A DNA stretch of 40,436 bases, taken from the NCBI GenBank assembly GCA_902541175.1, contig CACBPP010000002.1, positions 181,589-222,024 of the forward strand, in the 5' to 3' direction. Source of the stretch: an uncultured SAR86 cluster bacterium. GTDB taxonomy: Bacteria; Pseudomonadota; Gammaproteobacteria; Magnimaribacterales; D2472. The notes below the pieces were generated by a model. It was not told the DNA's origin. It did not search any database and saw only the letters and a list, made by a program, of their open reading frames with translations. Positions 26,301-34,774 of the stretch are shown piece by piece. Position numbers and translations under genes: made by a program. The first letter of the stretch is position 1. Each line of letters begins with the position of its first letter.

Positions 26301-27178
26301 GTTGGATGGTTATGAGTTTCGACTTTAATAGTTGAATTTAAATTATCCTCTTTAAATTCATATTCATTAGATTCATTTAAATTCAATCTCTCAACTTTTG
26401 ACCCCTCAATAATTGCCGCGTTATCTTTATAAGCTGAAATTATTCCATCTGGAGATGATTTGCTTGTCTCTTTTATTAAATCAAATAGTGTATTATTTTT
26501 TTGAGAACCGCCTACATTCCATTTAGCATTAAATATTTTGTGTCTACAATGCTCAGAATTAGCTTGAGCAAACATCATCAATTCTGCATCGGTGGGATTT
26601 CTTTTTTCATTATTGTAAAAATCATACAAATAATCTATTTCTTGATCGCTCATAGCAAACCCAAATGACTTGTTTGCTCTTTCAAGCTCTGATTTACCTG
26701 CTTCTAAAATGTTGATGTGATTCAAGGATCTGGGTTTATCTGATTTAAAAAGATTCTTAAAATCATCTTTATTGTTATAAATCGATTGAGTCATTCGATC
26801 GTAGAACATCGAAAGATCTAGGGCATTAATGTCTGAATCACACTCAAGATTAAATCCATATAGTCTCTCAACTCTTTCGATATTATCGAAACCAACATTT
26901 CTGATGATGTCCTCTGTTTTAGATGACCATGGCGAAATTGTCCCTAATCTTGGTCCTACATAAAAAGCAAACTCTGCGTCATTCTCTTTTGCAGCAAGAA
27001 TGTCTTGAAGACCCTCATGATTAATTGTTTCAGATTTAGATTGAACTAAATAAATCTCATTAGATGATATTTTTGCATCGATTTTATTTGAATTTGAGAA
27101 TTGGTGCTTGATCTGATCAAGCTTAGAACTTGAAAAACTTTGCTTACCCTTAAATATAAAGTTTTTAGTCTTTGACAC
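23336..27178 (-). CDS. purL: Phosphoribosylformylglycinamidine synthase, large single-chain form
   Basis: 1280 residues, the one-polypeptide PurL of gammaproteobacteria, catalysing the fourth step of purine synthesis. The N-terminal domain has [17 protein letters not shown] (near 74-90). The synthetase core shows [35 protein letters not shown] and a second related half. The C-terminal glutamine amidotransferase carries the nucleophile in [10 protein letters not shown] and the histidine in MPHPERVFR. The start is GTG at 27178 with no ATG alternative nearby and only a weak ribosome site. It is divergent from an MltF-like gene, the same neighbour relation as in E. coli. Confidence 0.97.
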   Translation of the reverse strand: [1280 protein letters not shown]

Positions 27179-27246
27179 TTCTTTAAGTCTGAAATATTGT
27201 ATATAACATATTAATTATAAAGTCTTTATGAATTAAATAATTAAAA

Positions 27247-27960
27247 ATGGGGAATATCTTTAGATTTTTTTTATTTTCAGCCATTACGGTCTTTTTGGTG
27301 GGTTGTTCTTTCTTTAACAAAGAAATGAGTTGTGAAGAAATTCTAATAAATTCTTATGAGGAGTCTTCATTAAACAACTTTGAAAAAAATAAATTTAGAG
27401 ACTTGCTCGAAAATAGATATCCTCAATACGACGAAATGTTTGCATCAGCATCCAGAGAAACAAACATTGAAAAGAATCTTTTAGCAGCAATCTCATTTCA
27501 AGAATCTCAATGGGATCCAAGAGCAAAATCTAATATGGGTGTTAGAGGTATGATGATGGTTACATTAGAGACTGCAGCCTTAGTTGGCGTTGAAAAAAGA
27601 CTAAATCCTGAACAAAATATTAAAGGCGGAGCAAAATATTTTTCCATGCTTCAAAATAAAAATAAAATCGGTCCCTCCGAAGCTGATAAATTATCAATTG
27701 TATTGGCAAGTTATAATCTTGGACCAACAAATATCATTAAAATAGCTGGTCAAATAGATTCAAATATTGAAAACGTTACTTGGGAGGATATAAAAGAAAA
27801 ACTCAAAGTAACTACTGGAGAAGATCTTAATATGATGGATAACGGATCCTACTCGAGGGCTCAACAGGCTATAGATTATGTTGATAGAGTTAAGAGCTAT
27901 TATCAATTAATGAGTGCTCATGCATGTGTAAATCCTAAAGATCAATTAACTTTCTTTTAA
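27247..27960 (+). CDS. MltF-like lytic transglycosylase lipoprotein lacking the sensor domain
   Basis: 237 residues. A lipoprotein signal ends in FLVGC with the lipidated cysteine at residue 20. The rest is a lysozyme-like transglycosylase (SLT) domain: [29 protein letters not shown] with catalytic Glu86, then [12 protein letters not shown], and [12 protein letters not shown]. This matches the C-terminal half of MltF closely, including the GVRGMMM string. E. coli MltF is about twice as long because a solute-binding-like domain precedes the catalytic part; that domain is missing here. It cleaves peptidoglycan glycan strands, probably from the outer membrane. Its 3' end overlaps uvrB by 26 bases, tail to tail. 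No Shine-Dalgarno is evident. Confidence 0.88.
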   Translation: MGNIFRFFLFSAITVFLVGCSFFNKEMSCEEILINSYEESSLNNFEKNKFRDLLENRYPQYDEMFASASRETNIEKNLLAAISFQESQWDPRAKSNMGVRGMMMVTLETAALVGVEKRLNPEQNIKGGAKYFSMLQNKNKIGPSEADKLSIVLASYNLGPTNIIKIAGQIDSNIENVTWEDIKEKLKVTTGEDLNMMDNGSYSRAQQAIDYVDRVKSYYQLMSAHACVNPKDQLTFF

Positions 27961-29944
27961 GCGAAGTTATTTTATCTCTGCAAACTGCAGCTTTTTCGAA
28001 TTCCATTTTTTTTGCCAAATCAAACATCTCATCTTCTAATTTTTGTAAAGTCTCAGTAATGTTATCTACAGTGTCATCCTTAATCTTAAAGGTAACAATT
28101 TTATCAATGTCTTCTTTTTTCTTTTTGGTATTTCCCTTAATTATTCTTGCGCCTTCCATAATATCTTTAACTTTTGTTGAAATAGATTTTGGCGTGATGT
28201 TGTTTTTGTCATTAAACTCTTCTTGAATGGACCTTCTTCTATCTGTTTCATCTATTGCCCTTTGCATTGATCCGGTTACTTTGTCTGCATATAAAATAGC
28301 TTTCCCCCTCAAATTTCTTGCTGCTCTTCCAATTGTTTGAATTAAAGTAGTATCAGATCTCAAAAACCCCTCTTTATCTGCATCTAAAACTGCAACGAGA
28401 CTTACCTCAGGAATATCTAAGCCCTCTCTTAATAAATTAATGCCAACAAGAACATCAAATTTACCTAATCTAAGATCTCTAATAATTTCAACACGCTCTA
28501 CTGTGTCTATATCAGAGTGCATGTATCTCGCAGATATATTATTTTCATTTAAGTAATCTGTTAAATCTTCTGCCATTCTTTTTGTAAGAGTGGTCACTAA
28601 TACTCTTTCTTTCATTGCAACTCTTTCGTTACATTCGCCTATAACATCATCAATTTGTGTCGAGGCAGGTCTTATTTCTACCTCAGGGTCTGTGAGGCCA
28701 GTTGGTCTTACTAGCAACTCGACTAAATTATCTTGCTTTTCATTTTCATATTTACTTGGAGTGGCAGATACGTAAATTCTTTGTGGTGCCAACATTTCCC
28801 ATTCCTCAAATTTTAAAGGCCTATTATCTAAAGCTGATGGAAGTCTAAAACCATATTCAACTAGTGTTTCTTTTCTTGATCTATCGCCTTTATACATTGC
28901 TCCTATTTGCGGAACAGAAACATGAGATTCATCAATAAAAACAATTGCATCCTTTGGAATATAATCAAATAAACACGGTGGCGACTCTCCAGGTTTTCTG
29001 CCACTTAAATATCTTGAATAATTTTCAATACCCTGACAATAACCAAGCTCACGCATCATTTCGATGTCATAATTGGTTCTCTCTTCTAATCTTTGAGCCT
29101 CAACAAGTTTATTGTTGTCTCTTAGAAAGTTAAGTCGTGTTTTCAATTCATCTTTTATATCTGGAATGCAATTTGTAACTGTATCTTTTGGTGTGACGTA
29201 ATGGGTTTTAGGAAAAATCGTGACTCTTGGAATATCGCTAATAATGACTCCTGTAAGAGGATCAAACCATGATAATTTTTCAATTTCATCACCAAAAAAT
29301 TCAATTCTTAATGCCTCCTTGTCTGAGTCAGCAGGATAAACATCAACCGTATCTCCTCTAACTCTGAAGGTTGCTCGCCTAAAATCTAAATCGTTTCTTG
29401 TATATTGAAGCGCAGATAATCTTAAAACAAGATCACGTTGAGAAATCATATCTCCTCTATCAAGATGAACAACCATTTTTAGATAAGATTCGGGTGCGCC
29501 TAAACCATAAATTGATGAGACAGTTGCAACTACAACAGTATCTTTTCTTTCTATAAGAGCTTTAGTTGCAGAAAGTCTCATTTGTTCGATATGCTCATTT
29601 ATCGAAGCATCTTTTGCGATATATGTATCAGATGTTGGAACATAAGCCTCTGGCTGATAATAGTCATAATAAGAAACAAAATACTCGACAGAATTATTTG
29701 GAAAAAAATCTCTAAATTCGCCATATAGCTGAGCAGCGAGGGTTTTATTGTGAGCCATTATAATTGCAGGTCTCTGAGTCTCCTCAATAACTTTTGCCAT
29801 AGTGTAAGTTTTTCCAGATCCTGTAACACCTAATAGAGTTTGATGCAGCAATCCATCCTCAAGCCCAGATACTAAATTATTAATAGCTTCAGGTTGAGAT
29901 CCAGCTGGCTCAAAATCAGATACAACCTTTAATGTTTTTGTCAT
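27935..29944 (-). CDS. uvrB: Excinuclease ABC subunit B
   Basis: 669 residues, full length. UvrB is the damage-verifying helicase-like subunit of nucleotide excision repair. Walker A is GVTGSGKT (39-46). The beta-hairpin that grips DNA is [12 protein letters not shown] (92-103), and Walker B is [10 protein letters not shown]. Helicase motifs V/VI read [18 protein letters not shown] and [11 protein letters not shown]-terminal UVR motif ([24 protein letters not shown]) binds UvrC. No LexA-type CTG-N10-CAG site is seen in the 45 bases upstream, unlike the SOS-controlled uvrB of E. coli. Confidence 0.98.
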   Translation of the reverse strand: MTKTLKVVSDFEPAGSQPEAINNLVSGLEDGLLHQTLLGVTGSGKTYTMAKVIEETQRPAIIMAHNKTLAAQLYGEFRDFFPNNSVEYFVSYYDYYQPEAYVPTSDTYIAKDASINEHIEQMRLSATKALIERKDTVVVATVSSIYGLGAPESYLKMVVHLDRGDMISQRDLVLRLSALQYTRNDLDFRRATFRVRGDTVDVYPADSDKEALRIEFFGDEIEKLSWFDPLTGVIISDIPRVTIFPKTHYVTPKDTVTNCIPDIKDELKTRLNFLRDNNKLVEAQRLEERTNYDIEMMRELGYCQGIENYSRYLSGRKPGESPPCLFDYIPKDAIVFIDESHVSVPQIGAMYKGDRSRKETLVEYGFRLPSALDNRPLKFEEWEMLAPQRIYVSATPSKYENEKQDNLVELLVRPTGLTDPEVEIRPASTQIDDVIGECNERVAMKERVLVTTLTKRMAEDLTDYLNENNISARYMHSDIDTVERVEIIRDLRLGKFDVLVGINLLREGLDIPEVSLVAVLDADKEGFLRSDTTLIQTIGRAARNLRGKAILYADKVTGSMQRAIDETDRRRSIQEEFNDKNNITPKSISTKVKDIMEGARIIKGNTKKKKEDIDKIVTFKIKDDTVDNITETLQKLEDEMFDLAKKMEFEKAAVCRDKITSLKRKLIDL

Positions 29945-29973
29945 TTACTTATATATAAAAAATTACTTATAAT
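29944..29973 (+). promoter_or_regulatory. Promoter of tRNA-Asn
   Basis: TTTACT (29944-29949) and a perfect TATAAT (29968-29973) are 18 bases apart. The expected start falls about 10 bases before the tRNA, after a GC-containing discriminator (GCTCTGC), as is common for stable RNA promoters. It overlaps the uvrB start region on the other strand. Confidence 0.6.
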
Positions 29974-29989
29974 GCTCTGCTATTAGCGT

Positions 29990-30064
29990 TCCTCAGTAGC
30001 TCAGCGGTAGAGCAGTTGACTGTTAATCAATTGGTCGTTGGTTCGATCCCAACCTGAGGAGCCA
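29990..30064 (+). tRNA. tRNA-Asn (anticodon GTT)
   Basis: The acceptor TCCTCAG pairs with CTGAGGA. The D arm is GCTC-AGCGGTA-GAGC, and the anticodon loop CTGTTAA gives GTT. The T arm is GTTGG-TTCGATC-CCAAC. The discriminator is G and CCA is encoded at 30062-30064. Confidence 0.97.
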
Positions 30065-30071
30065 TTTAACT

Positions 30072-30491
30072 TTACAAATTATTCTCAATCATAAATTTTT
30101 TCATCAAATTATAAATATTTTCTCTAGTTTTTTGAAAAGCCATATTTAATTGAACATCGTTTAAATTATTCATAGCAGGATCTTCATTTATCCAGTGTAA
30201 AGAAATAGCATCCGTTGGTAAAACTGGGCAAATCTCTTCAGCACATAGTGTTATTGCAAAATCTAGATTATCCAAAAAATCTTTGTCTAAATCATTTATA
30301 GATTTTGACTTATTGCTACTGATATCAATCCCAATATCTTTTAGCGTTTTTACAGCAGAAGGATGCACTTCACCAACTGGAGCAGACCCAGCACTTTTAA
30401 TAGTGTGATTGTGACCGAACATATCAACAGCAAGACCTTCAGCGATCTGACTTCTTGCAGAATTTCCAACACACAAAAAAAGAATATTCAT
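30072..30491 (-). CDS. Low-molecular-weight phosphatase-like arsenate reductase (ArsC)
   Basis: 139 residues from the ATG at 30491; the open frame extends 30 codons further up, but the family begins at MNILFLC. The P-loop CVGNSARS has Cys7-x5-Arg13, and EDPAMN near 105 supplies the general acid. A redox pair, Cys83 and Cys88 in TLCAEEICPVLP, fits thioredoxin-coupled arsenate reductases and argues against a simple tyrosine phosphatase. The two cysteines are four residues apart, closer than in the staphylococcal type. No ars regulator or arsenite pump gene is next to it. It lies divergent from the sulfotransferase gene, 8 bases past tRNA-Asn. Confidence 0.82.
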   Translation of the reverse strand: MNILFLCVGNSARSQIAEGLAVDMFGHNHTIKSAGSAPVGEVHPSAVKTLKDIGIDISSNKSKSINDLDKDFLDNLDFAITLCAEEICPVLPTDAISLHWINEDPAMNNLNDVQLNMAFQKTRENIYNLMKKFMIENNL

Positions 30492-30552
30492 GGATAAATT
30501 GTAGATTTGCTTATATAGAGTTATCTTATATCTATTATAAATAATTTTAAAA

Positions 30553-31671
30553 GTGATTAATAAAATAAGCGTCAAAAGCATGCTAAGTGGACTCGAGGGA
30601 AAACTTGGAGGGGATGACTATACTGAGCCACTTGAAATTCTGATAAATTCAGCCAATAAAAATAACGAATTTAATCTTTTTGGTTCCATAGCATTTAAAA
30701 ATCAGCTTAAAGATAGGCTGAAAATGAGAAGTAAATTATATGACTTTGTAAAAGACAGAGATCTCCCCTCTCCAGCTAATCCAGTTTTTGTTACTGGTCT
30801 TCCAAGGTCGGGTACTACTTTTCTTTTTAATTTACTTGCTCTTGATAATAGTCATAGGTCTCCTAGATATTGGGAAATAATGTCCTTAATGCCATTAGTT
30901 AAAAATAAATTTGATATTAAAAGACGGGAATGGAAAATCAATGCTGAATTAAAGTTTGCAAGAACAATTATTCCTAAATTAAGAAACATGCATCATATAA
31001 GAGCAAATTCACCAGAAGAGTGTGAACTCCTTGCAACCATAAATGTAAGAAGTTTTGTCTATATGTGTATGGCAAATGTTCCTGAATACGTAGAGTATCT
31101 AAAAGACTGTAGCTTTGATTCTGTTTTTAAATGGCATAAACGATTTTTTCAAGTCCTAGAAATTAATGGAAGACCAAAAAGATGGTTACTTAAAGATCCA
31201 AGTCATATAGGTCATATTCCAGAAATATTAACCACTTATCCAAATGCAAAATTTATAAATATACATAGAGATCCTATGGAATCGGTAGCATCTTTTTGCA
31301 GCCTTGCTAAAAATATAAGATCTGCGTTCTCAAAGAATGTAAATCCAGAGCAAATTGGTGAAGTTATTTTAGACTTTTGGCAACACAGTCTTCAAAAAGG
31401 CATCCAAGCTAAAGAAAACCTTTCCTCAGATCAAATCATCGATATTAGTTATAGCAATTTTATAGATGATCCTTTAAACATTTTGAAAGATATATACCAA
31501 AACTTTGAATTTGATATGGATATAGAAACCGAAAATAAAATTAAAAACTATCTAATAAATCAGAGTAAGTTAAAAAAAGAAAAGCATTCATATTCAATAG
31601 AAGAATTTGGTTTAAACGAAGCTAAAGTTAAAGACTGTTTTAAAAACTACATGATGAACTATGAATTTTGA
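30553..31671 (+). CDS. Sulfotransferase family protein
   Basis: 372 residues from a GTG; an ATG at 30580 would give 363. Neither start has a good ribosome site. The PAPS-binding 5'-phosphosulfate loop is VTGLPRSGTTFLFN (80-93), and the 3'-phosphate loop is the NIHRDPMESVASFCS segment near 235-250, with LLKDPSHIGHI just before it. This matches the Sulfotransfer_3 type, which sulfates small molecules, lipids or glycans; the acceptor is unknown. No PAPS synthesis genes are in the window. It is followed 34 bases later by the cyclophilin gene. Confidence 0.85.
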   Translation: MINKISVKSMLSGLEGKLGGDDYTEPLEILINSANKNNEFNLFGSIAFKNQLKDRLKMRSKLYDFVKDRDLPSPANPVFVTGLPRSGTTFLFNLLALDNSHRSPRYWEIMSLMPLVKNKFDIKRREWKINAELKFARTIIPKLRNMHHIRANSPEECELLATINVRSFVYMCMANVPEYVEYLKDCSFDSVFKWHKRFFQVLEINGRPKRWLLKDPSHIGHIPEILTTYPNAKFINIHRDPMESVASFCSLAKNIRSAFSKNVNPEQIGEVILDFWQHSLQKGIQAKENLSSDQIIDISYSNFIDDPLNILKDIYQNFEFDMDIETENKIKNYLINQSKLKKEKHSYSIEEFGLNEAKVKDCFKNYMMNYEF

Positions 31672-31705
31672 TGATAAAATCAATATTAATACCTAAGGCG
31701 AATCA

Positions 31706-32314
31706 TTGAAAACTAGAAACTTTAAAATCTTTATACCTCTTTTAGTCGCATTAACCTCATGTGTGGATGTTATTGAAAATGATGAAGCTAATAATCTTAT
31801 GGAGAATAAAATGACACAAGTAACAATAAAAACATCTGTTGGAGACATTCAACTTGAACTTAATGACGAGAAAGCACCTATAACAGTTGAAAATTTTAAA
31901 ACTATTGCCTCAAGTGGATATTATGAAGGAACAATATTTCATAGAGTTATAAATGGTTTCATGATTCAAGGTGGCGGATTAACTGCTGACATGAATAATA
32001 AGTCTAGTGGAACCGGTCCTATACAAAATGAAGCTAATAATGGATTGCCAAATGACAGAGGTACTATTGCAATGGCTAGAACGATGGATCCACACTCAGC
32101 TACAAGTCAGTTCTTTATTAATCACAAGGACAATGCATTTCTAAATCATACCGGGGAAACATCTCAAGGATGGGGATATGCTGTATTTGGTATGGTTACT
32201 GAAGGTATGGATATTGTTGATCAAATAGCAGAAGTTGCAACTGGATCATCTGGAGCTTATCAAGACGTTCCTGAAGAAGTGATAACTATTGAGTCAGTTA
32301 CTATCTCTGAATGA
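31706..32314 (+). CDS. ppiB: Cyclophilin-type peptidyl-prolyl isomerase with lipoprotein-like leader
   Basis: 202 residues from a TTG start with AAGGCG upstream. The first 19 residues form a lipoprotein signal (basic start, hydrophobic core, lipobox LTSC). The remainder, from residue 36, is a PpiB-type cyclophilin: [14 protein letters not shown], the catalytic Arg in [35 protein letters not shown] and the conserved GWGYAVFG. An internal ATG at 31811 gives a 167-residue product equal in extent to cytoplasmic PpiB, and it has the better ribosome site. The stop overlaps lpxH as ATGA; ppiB-lpxH is a conserved gammaproteobacterial pair. Confidence 0.9.
   Translation: MKTRNFKIFIPLLVALTSCVDVIENDEANNLMENKMTQVTIKTSVGDIQLELNDEKAPITVENFKTIASSGYYEGTIFHRVINGFMIQGGGLTADMNNKSSGTGPIQNEANNGLPNDRGTIAMARTMDPHSATSQFFINHKDNAFLNHTGETSQGWGYAVFGMVTEGMDIVDQIAEVATGSSGAYQDVPEEVITIESVTISE
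31801..31813 (+). promoter_or_regulatory. Internal ribosome binding site and ATG within ppiB
   Basis: GGAGA at 31801-31805 lies 5-6 bases before the ATG at 31811. This is close to ideal and stronger than the site before the outer TTG. It would start the protein at MTQVTIKT, exactly where cytoplasmic cyclophilins begin. Confidence 0.6.
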
Positions 32315-33024
32315 CATCCTTTTTTATATCGGACATACATTTAAGCGAAAGTAATAATAAACTATCTTCTGCTTTTATAAATTTTCTTAAAGATTCTAAA
32401 GAATCTTGCTCACAACTTTTTATTCTTGGAGACTTATTTGAAGTTTGGATTGGCGATGATTATGAAACAAGTTTTATAAACAACATAAAATCTGAACTTT
32501 TAAAGTTTACAACTAACGGACCGGATACTTTTCTTATGCATGGTAATAGAGATTTTTTAATAAGTAAGAAGTTTTTGACTGATACTGGTATTAAACTTCT
32601 TCCCGATCCATTTGAAATAACTATGCATAATAAAAAAGTTCTCTTAAGTCATGGAGACTTCTTGTGTACTGATGACGTTGATTACATTAATTTTAGAAAT
32701 CAAGTTAGAGATAAAGCCTGGCAAGATAATTTTTTGAGTAAGTCAATTGAAGAAAGAAGTGAAATCGCATCAAAACTAAGAAGTGATAGCAATGATGCAA
32801 CCCAAGATAAATCGATAGAAATCACTGATGTTAACGAGTCATCGGTCAAAAAAATTATTGGCGATTACTCTCCTGACATATTTATTCATGGTCACACTCA
32901 CAGACCTAATATTCATGAATATGCATCCTCAAAACGTATTGTTCTTGGCGATTGGGATGACTTTGGTTGGTATCTTCGTCTTGACGATGAATCATATAAT
33001 TTAGAAAAATTTTCTATTGTTTGA
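32311..33024 (+). CDS. lpxH: UDP-2,3-diacylglucosamine diphosphatase
   Basis: 237 residues. It hydrolyses UDP-2,3-diacylglucosamine to lipid X in lipid A synthesis. Metallophosphoesterase motifs come in order: FISDIHLSE (4-12), [12 protein letters not shown] (near 39-50), HGNRDFLI (near 78-85), [11 protein letters not shown] and IHGHTHRPN near 193-201. It begins in a 4-base ATGA overlap with ppiB, indicating coupled translation. Its presence shows an outer membrane with lipid A. Confidence 0.95.
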   Translation: MTSFFISDIHLSESNNKLSSAFINFLKDSKESCSQLFILGDLFEVWIGDDYETSFINNIKSELLKFTTNGPDTFLMHGNRDFLISKKFLTDTGIKLLPDPFEITMHNKKVLLSHGDFLCTDDVDYINFRNQVRDKAWQDNFLSKSIEERSEIASKLRSDSNDATQDKSIEITDVNESSVKKIIGDYSPDIFIHGHTHRPNIHEYASSKRIVLGDWDDFGWYLRLDDESYNLEKFSIV

Positions 33025-33032
33025 TTAACTAC

Positions 33033-33060
33033 TTTACAAATAATTAGATTTAAATATACT
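33033..33060 (+). promoter_or_regulatory. Promoter of umuDC
   Basis: TTTACA (33033-33038) and TATACT (33055-33060) are 16 bases apart. The LexA site begins inside the -10, so a bound repressor would block it. The start would fall near 33067, leaving a leader of about 17 bases without a Shine-Dalgarno. Confidence 0.65.
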
Positions 33061-33076
33061 GTATATATATACAGTA
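33057..33076. promoter_or_regulatory. LexA operator (SOS box)
   Basis: A perfect 20-base palindrome, TA-CTG-(TA)x4-TATACAG-type, of the form CTGT-N8-ACAG with an alternating TA core, ends 7 bases before the umuD ATG. It matches the E. coli LexA consensus in both half-sites and the spacer. Its place over the -10 and start implies tight LexA repression of umuDC. Confidence 0.93.
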
Positions 33077-33083
33077 TTAATCC

Positions 33084-33512
33084 ATGAAAGTTGACTATAT
33101 CGGAAAAATTTCTGAAGAAAATCTGCCGGCAATATTTGTGCCCTATTTTCTTGAATCAGTCCATGCCGGATTCCCCAGTCCGGCAAGCGACTATATTGAA
33201 AGTCCAATAGACTTAAATAAACACCTAATAAAAAATGGTGCTGCAACTTTTCTGGTTAGAGCGCAGGGACAATCCATGGTTGGTTCTGGCATTACCGATC
33301 AAGCGGTCTTAATAGTTGATAGAAGTATAAAGCCTTCTCACAACAGTATTGTGGTAGCAACTATAGATGGCGAATTTGTATGTAAAAGATTAAAGCTCAA
33401 ACCAAGAATGTGTTTAATGCCTGAGAATCCTGAGTACCCTCCTATCTTCATTAATAGTGGGCAAGAATTAGAAATAGTAGGAACTGTAACTGCAGCAATT
33501 AATAAATTCTAA
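33084..33512 (+). CDS. umuD: UmuD, self-cleaving subunit of DNA polymerase V
   Basis: 142 residues, the normal size. RecA filaments stimulate its self-cleavage to UmuD', which activates UmuC. The cleavage site here is Ala28-Gly29 in SVHAGFPSPASDY (E. coli has Cys-Gly; Ala-Gly is LexA-like). The catalytic dyad is Ser64 in AQGQSMVG and Lys101 in EFVCKRL. A C-terminal VGTVTAAI strand follows the family. The gene lies under a perfect LexA box, and its TAA overlaps the umuC ATG by one base. Confidence 0.96.
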   Translation: MKVDYIGKISEENLPAIFVPYFLESVHAGFPSPASDYIESPIDLNKHLIKNGAATFLVRAQGQSMVGSGITDQAVLIVDRSIKPSHNSIVVATIDGEFVCKRLKLKPRMCLMPENPEYPPIFINSGQELEIVGTVTAAINKF

Positions 33513-34774
33513 TGGCTTTTGCTCTTGTCGACTGTGAAAGTTTTTATGCCTCTTGTGAAAGAATTTTTCGTCCAGACCTAAAGAACGTTCCTATTGTTGT
33601 ACTTTCTAATAATGATGGTTGTGTTATAGCAAGAAGTACAGAAGCAAAAAAGATGGGAATCGCAATGGGTGTTCCATGGTTTAAGGTTAGAGAATCTTTT
33701 CTGAAGCAAAATGGAAAAGTGTTTTCATCAAATTTTACATTTTATGGAGATATATCGGCCAGAGTAATGAATATACTTGAGGGATTTGTTCCAAGAGTTG
33801 AGATATATAGTATCGATGAGGCCTTTCTGGATTTAGATACTTTGAAGCAAAACTATAATTTGTATGATTTTGGTTGTCATATAAGATCTTTAGTGAGGCA
33901 ATGGACAGGAATTCCAGTTCGAATAGGAATAGCTCCAAACAAAACTTTAAGTAAGATTGCTATAAATGAAATTAAAAGAAAAAATATACCGACCTCAGTA
34001 ATTGATCTATCAAATGAGAAACAAATCAAAATTGCCTTGCAGCATACTCCAGTAGGTAAAGTATGGGGAGTTGGAAGAAGATTAAATGATCACTTAAATA
34101 ATGCTGGTATCAATACAGCATTAGATCTTGCAAACGTTAATCCTCAAAACATTAGAAAGAAATTTAGTGTAGTTTTAGAAAGGACTGTTCGAGAATTAAG
34201 AGGCGAAAGATGTCTTAATATTGAGGATGACATTTCGTCAAAAAAACAAATTGTTGTGAGTAGGAGCTTTGGTGAAAGAGTTTCTAATTTAGAAACGTTA
34301 AAACCTATAGTTAGTAATTTTGCTGTTAGAGCAGCAGAAAAGTTAAGAAGTGAAAAGCAAAAATGTTCTCAAGTTTCTGTCTTTGTAAGAACTAGCCCTT
34401 TTAATAAAAATAAACCTCAACACTCGGATCTGAGAACAATTGGACTAATTACCCCTACAAACGATACTAGAGATATTCTTACAGCAGCAAAAAAGGGATT
34501 ATTGCCTATCTTTAGACCTGGATATGATTATGCAAAAGCAGGAATAATCTTAAATAAATTTACTAACGAACAAGTTAAACAACATTCTCTGTTTAAAGAC
34601 CCTAATGACCCTAAGCAAAATACAAAGCTAATGAAATATCTTGATCAAATGAATTCCTATGAAACTCAAATTTACTATGCGTCACAAAATACAAAAAAAT
34701 GGTCGCCTATGAGACAGAACATGACTTCACCTAAATATACAACTAATTGGTATGAGCTACCATTAGTGAATTAA
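33512..34774 (+). CDS. umuC: UmuC, catalytic subunit of DNA polymerase V
   Basis: 420 residues, full length. A Y-family translesion polymerase. The metal carboxylates are Asp7 (ALVDCESFYASCE) and Asp102-Glu103 (YSIDEAFLDL). A helix-hairpin-helix is seen at VWGVGRRLNDHLNNAGI. A beta-clamp binding motif QHSLF occupies 357-361, the same place as QLNLF in E. coli UmuC. The C-terminal region ends in W-rich segments typical of the DUF4113-like tail. It is cotranslated with umuD and ends in a 4-base tail-to-tail overlap with the DUF2237 gene. Confidence 0.96.
   Translation: MAFALVDCESFYASCERIFRPDLKNVPIVVLSNNDGCVIARSTEAKKMGIAMGVPWFKVRESFLKQNGKVFSSNFTFYGDISARVMNILEGFVPRVEIYSIDEAFLDLDTLKQNYNLYDFGCHIRSLVRQWTGIPVRIGIAPNKTLSKIAINEIKRKNIPTSVIDLSNEKQIKIALQHTPVGKVWGVGRRLNDHLNNAGINTALDLANVNPQNIRKKFSVVLERTVRELRGERCLNIEDDISSKKQIVVSRSFGERVSNLETLKPIVSNFAVRAAEKLRSEKQKCSQVSVFVRTSPFNKNKPQHSDLRTIGLITPTNDTRDILTAAKKGLLPIFRPGYDYAKAGIILNKFTNEQVKQHSLFKDPNDPKQNTKLMKYLDQMNSYETQIYYASQNTKKWSPMRQNMTSPKYTTNWYELPLVN

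Noticed and set aside
30492-30581. N-terminal extension of the ArsC-like frame with a hydrophobic stretch.
   Set aside because: The family begins at the ATG at 30491; the extra residues are AT-rich intergenic sequence and run into the opposite gene.
33057-33076. The alternating TA tract as a simple dinucleotide repeat or intrinsic bend only.
   Set aside because: The flanking CTG and CAG half-sites at exact LexA spacing before umuD make an operator the better explanation.
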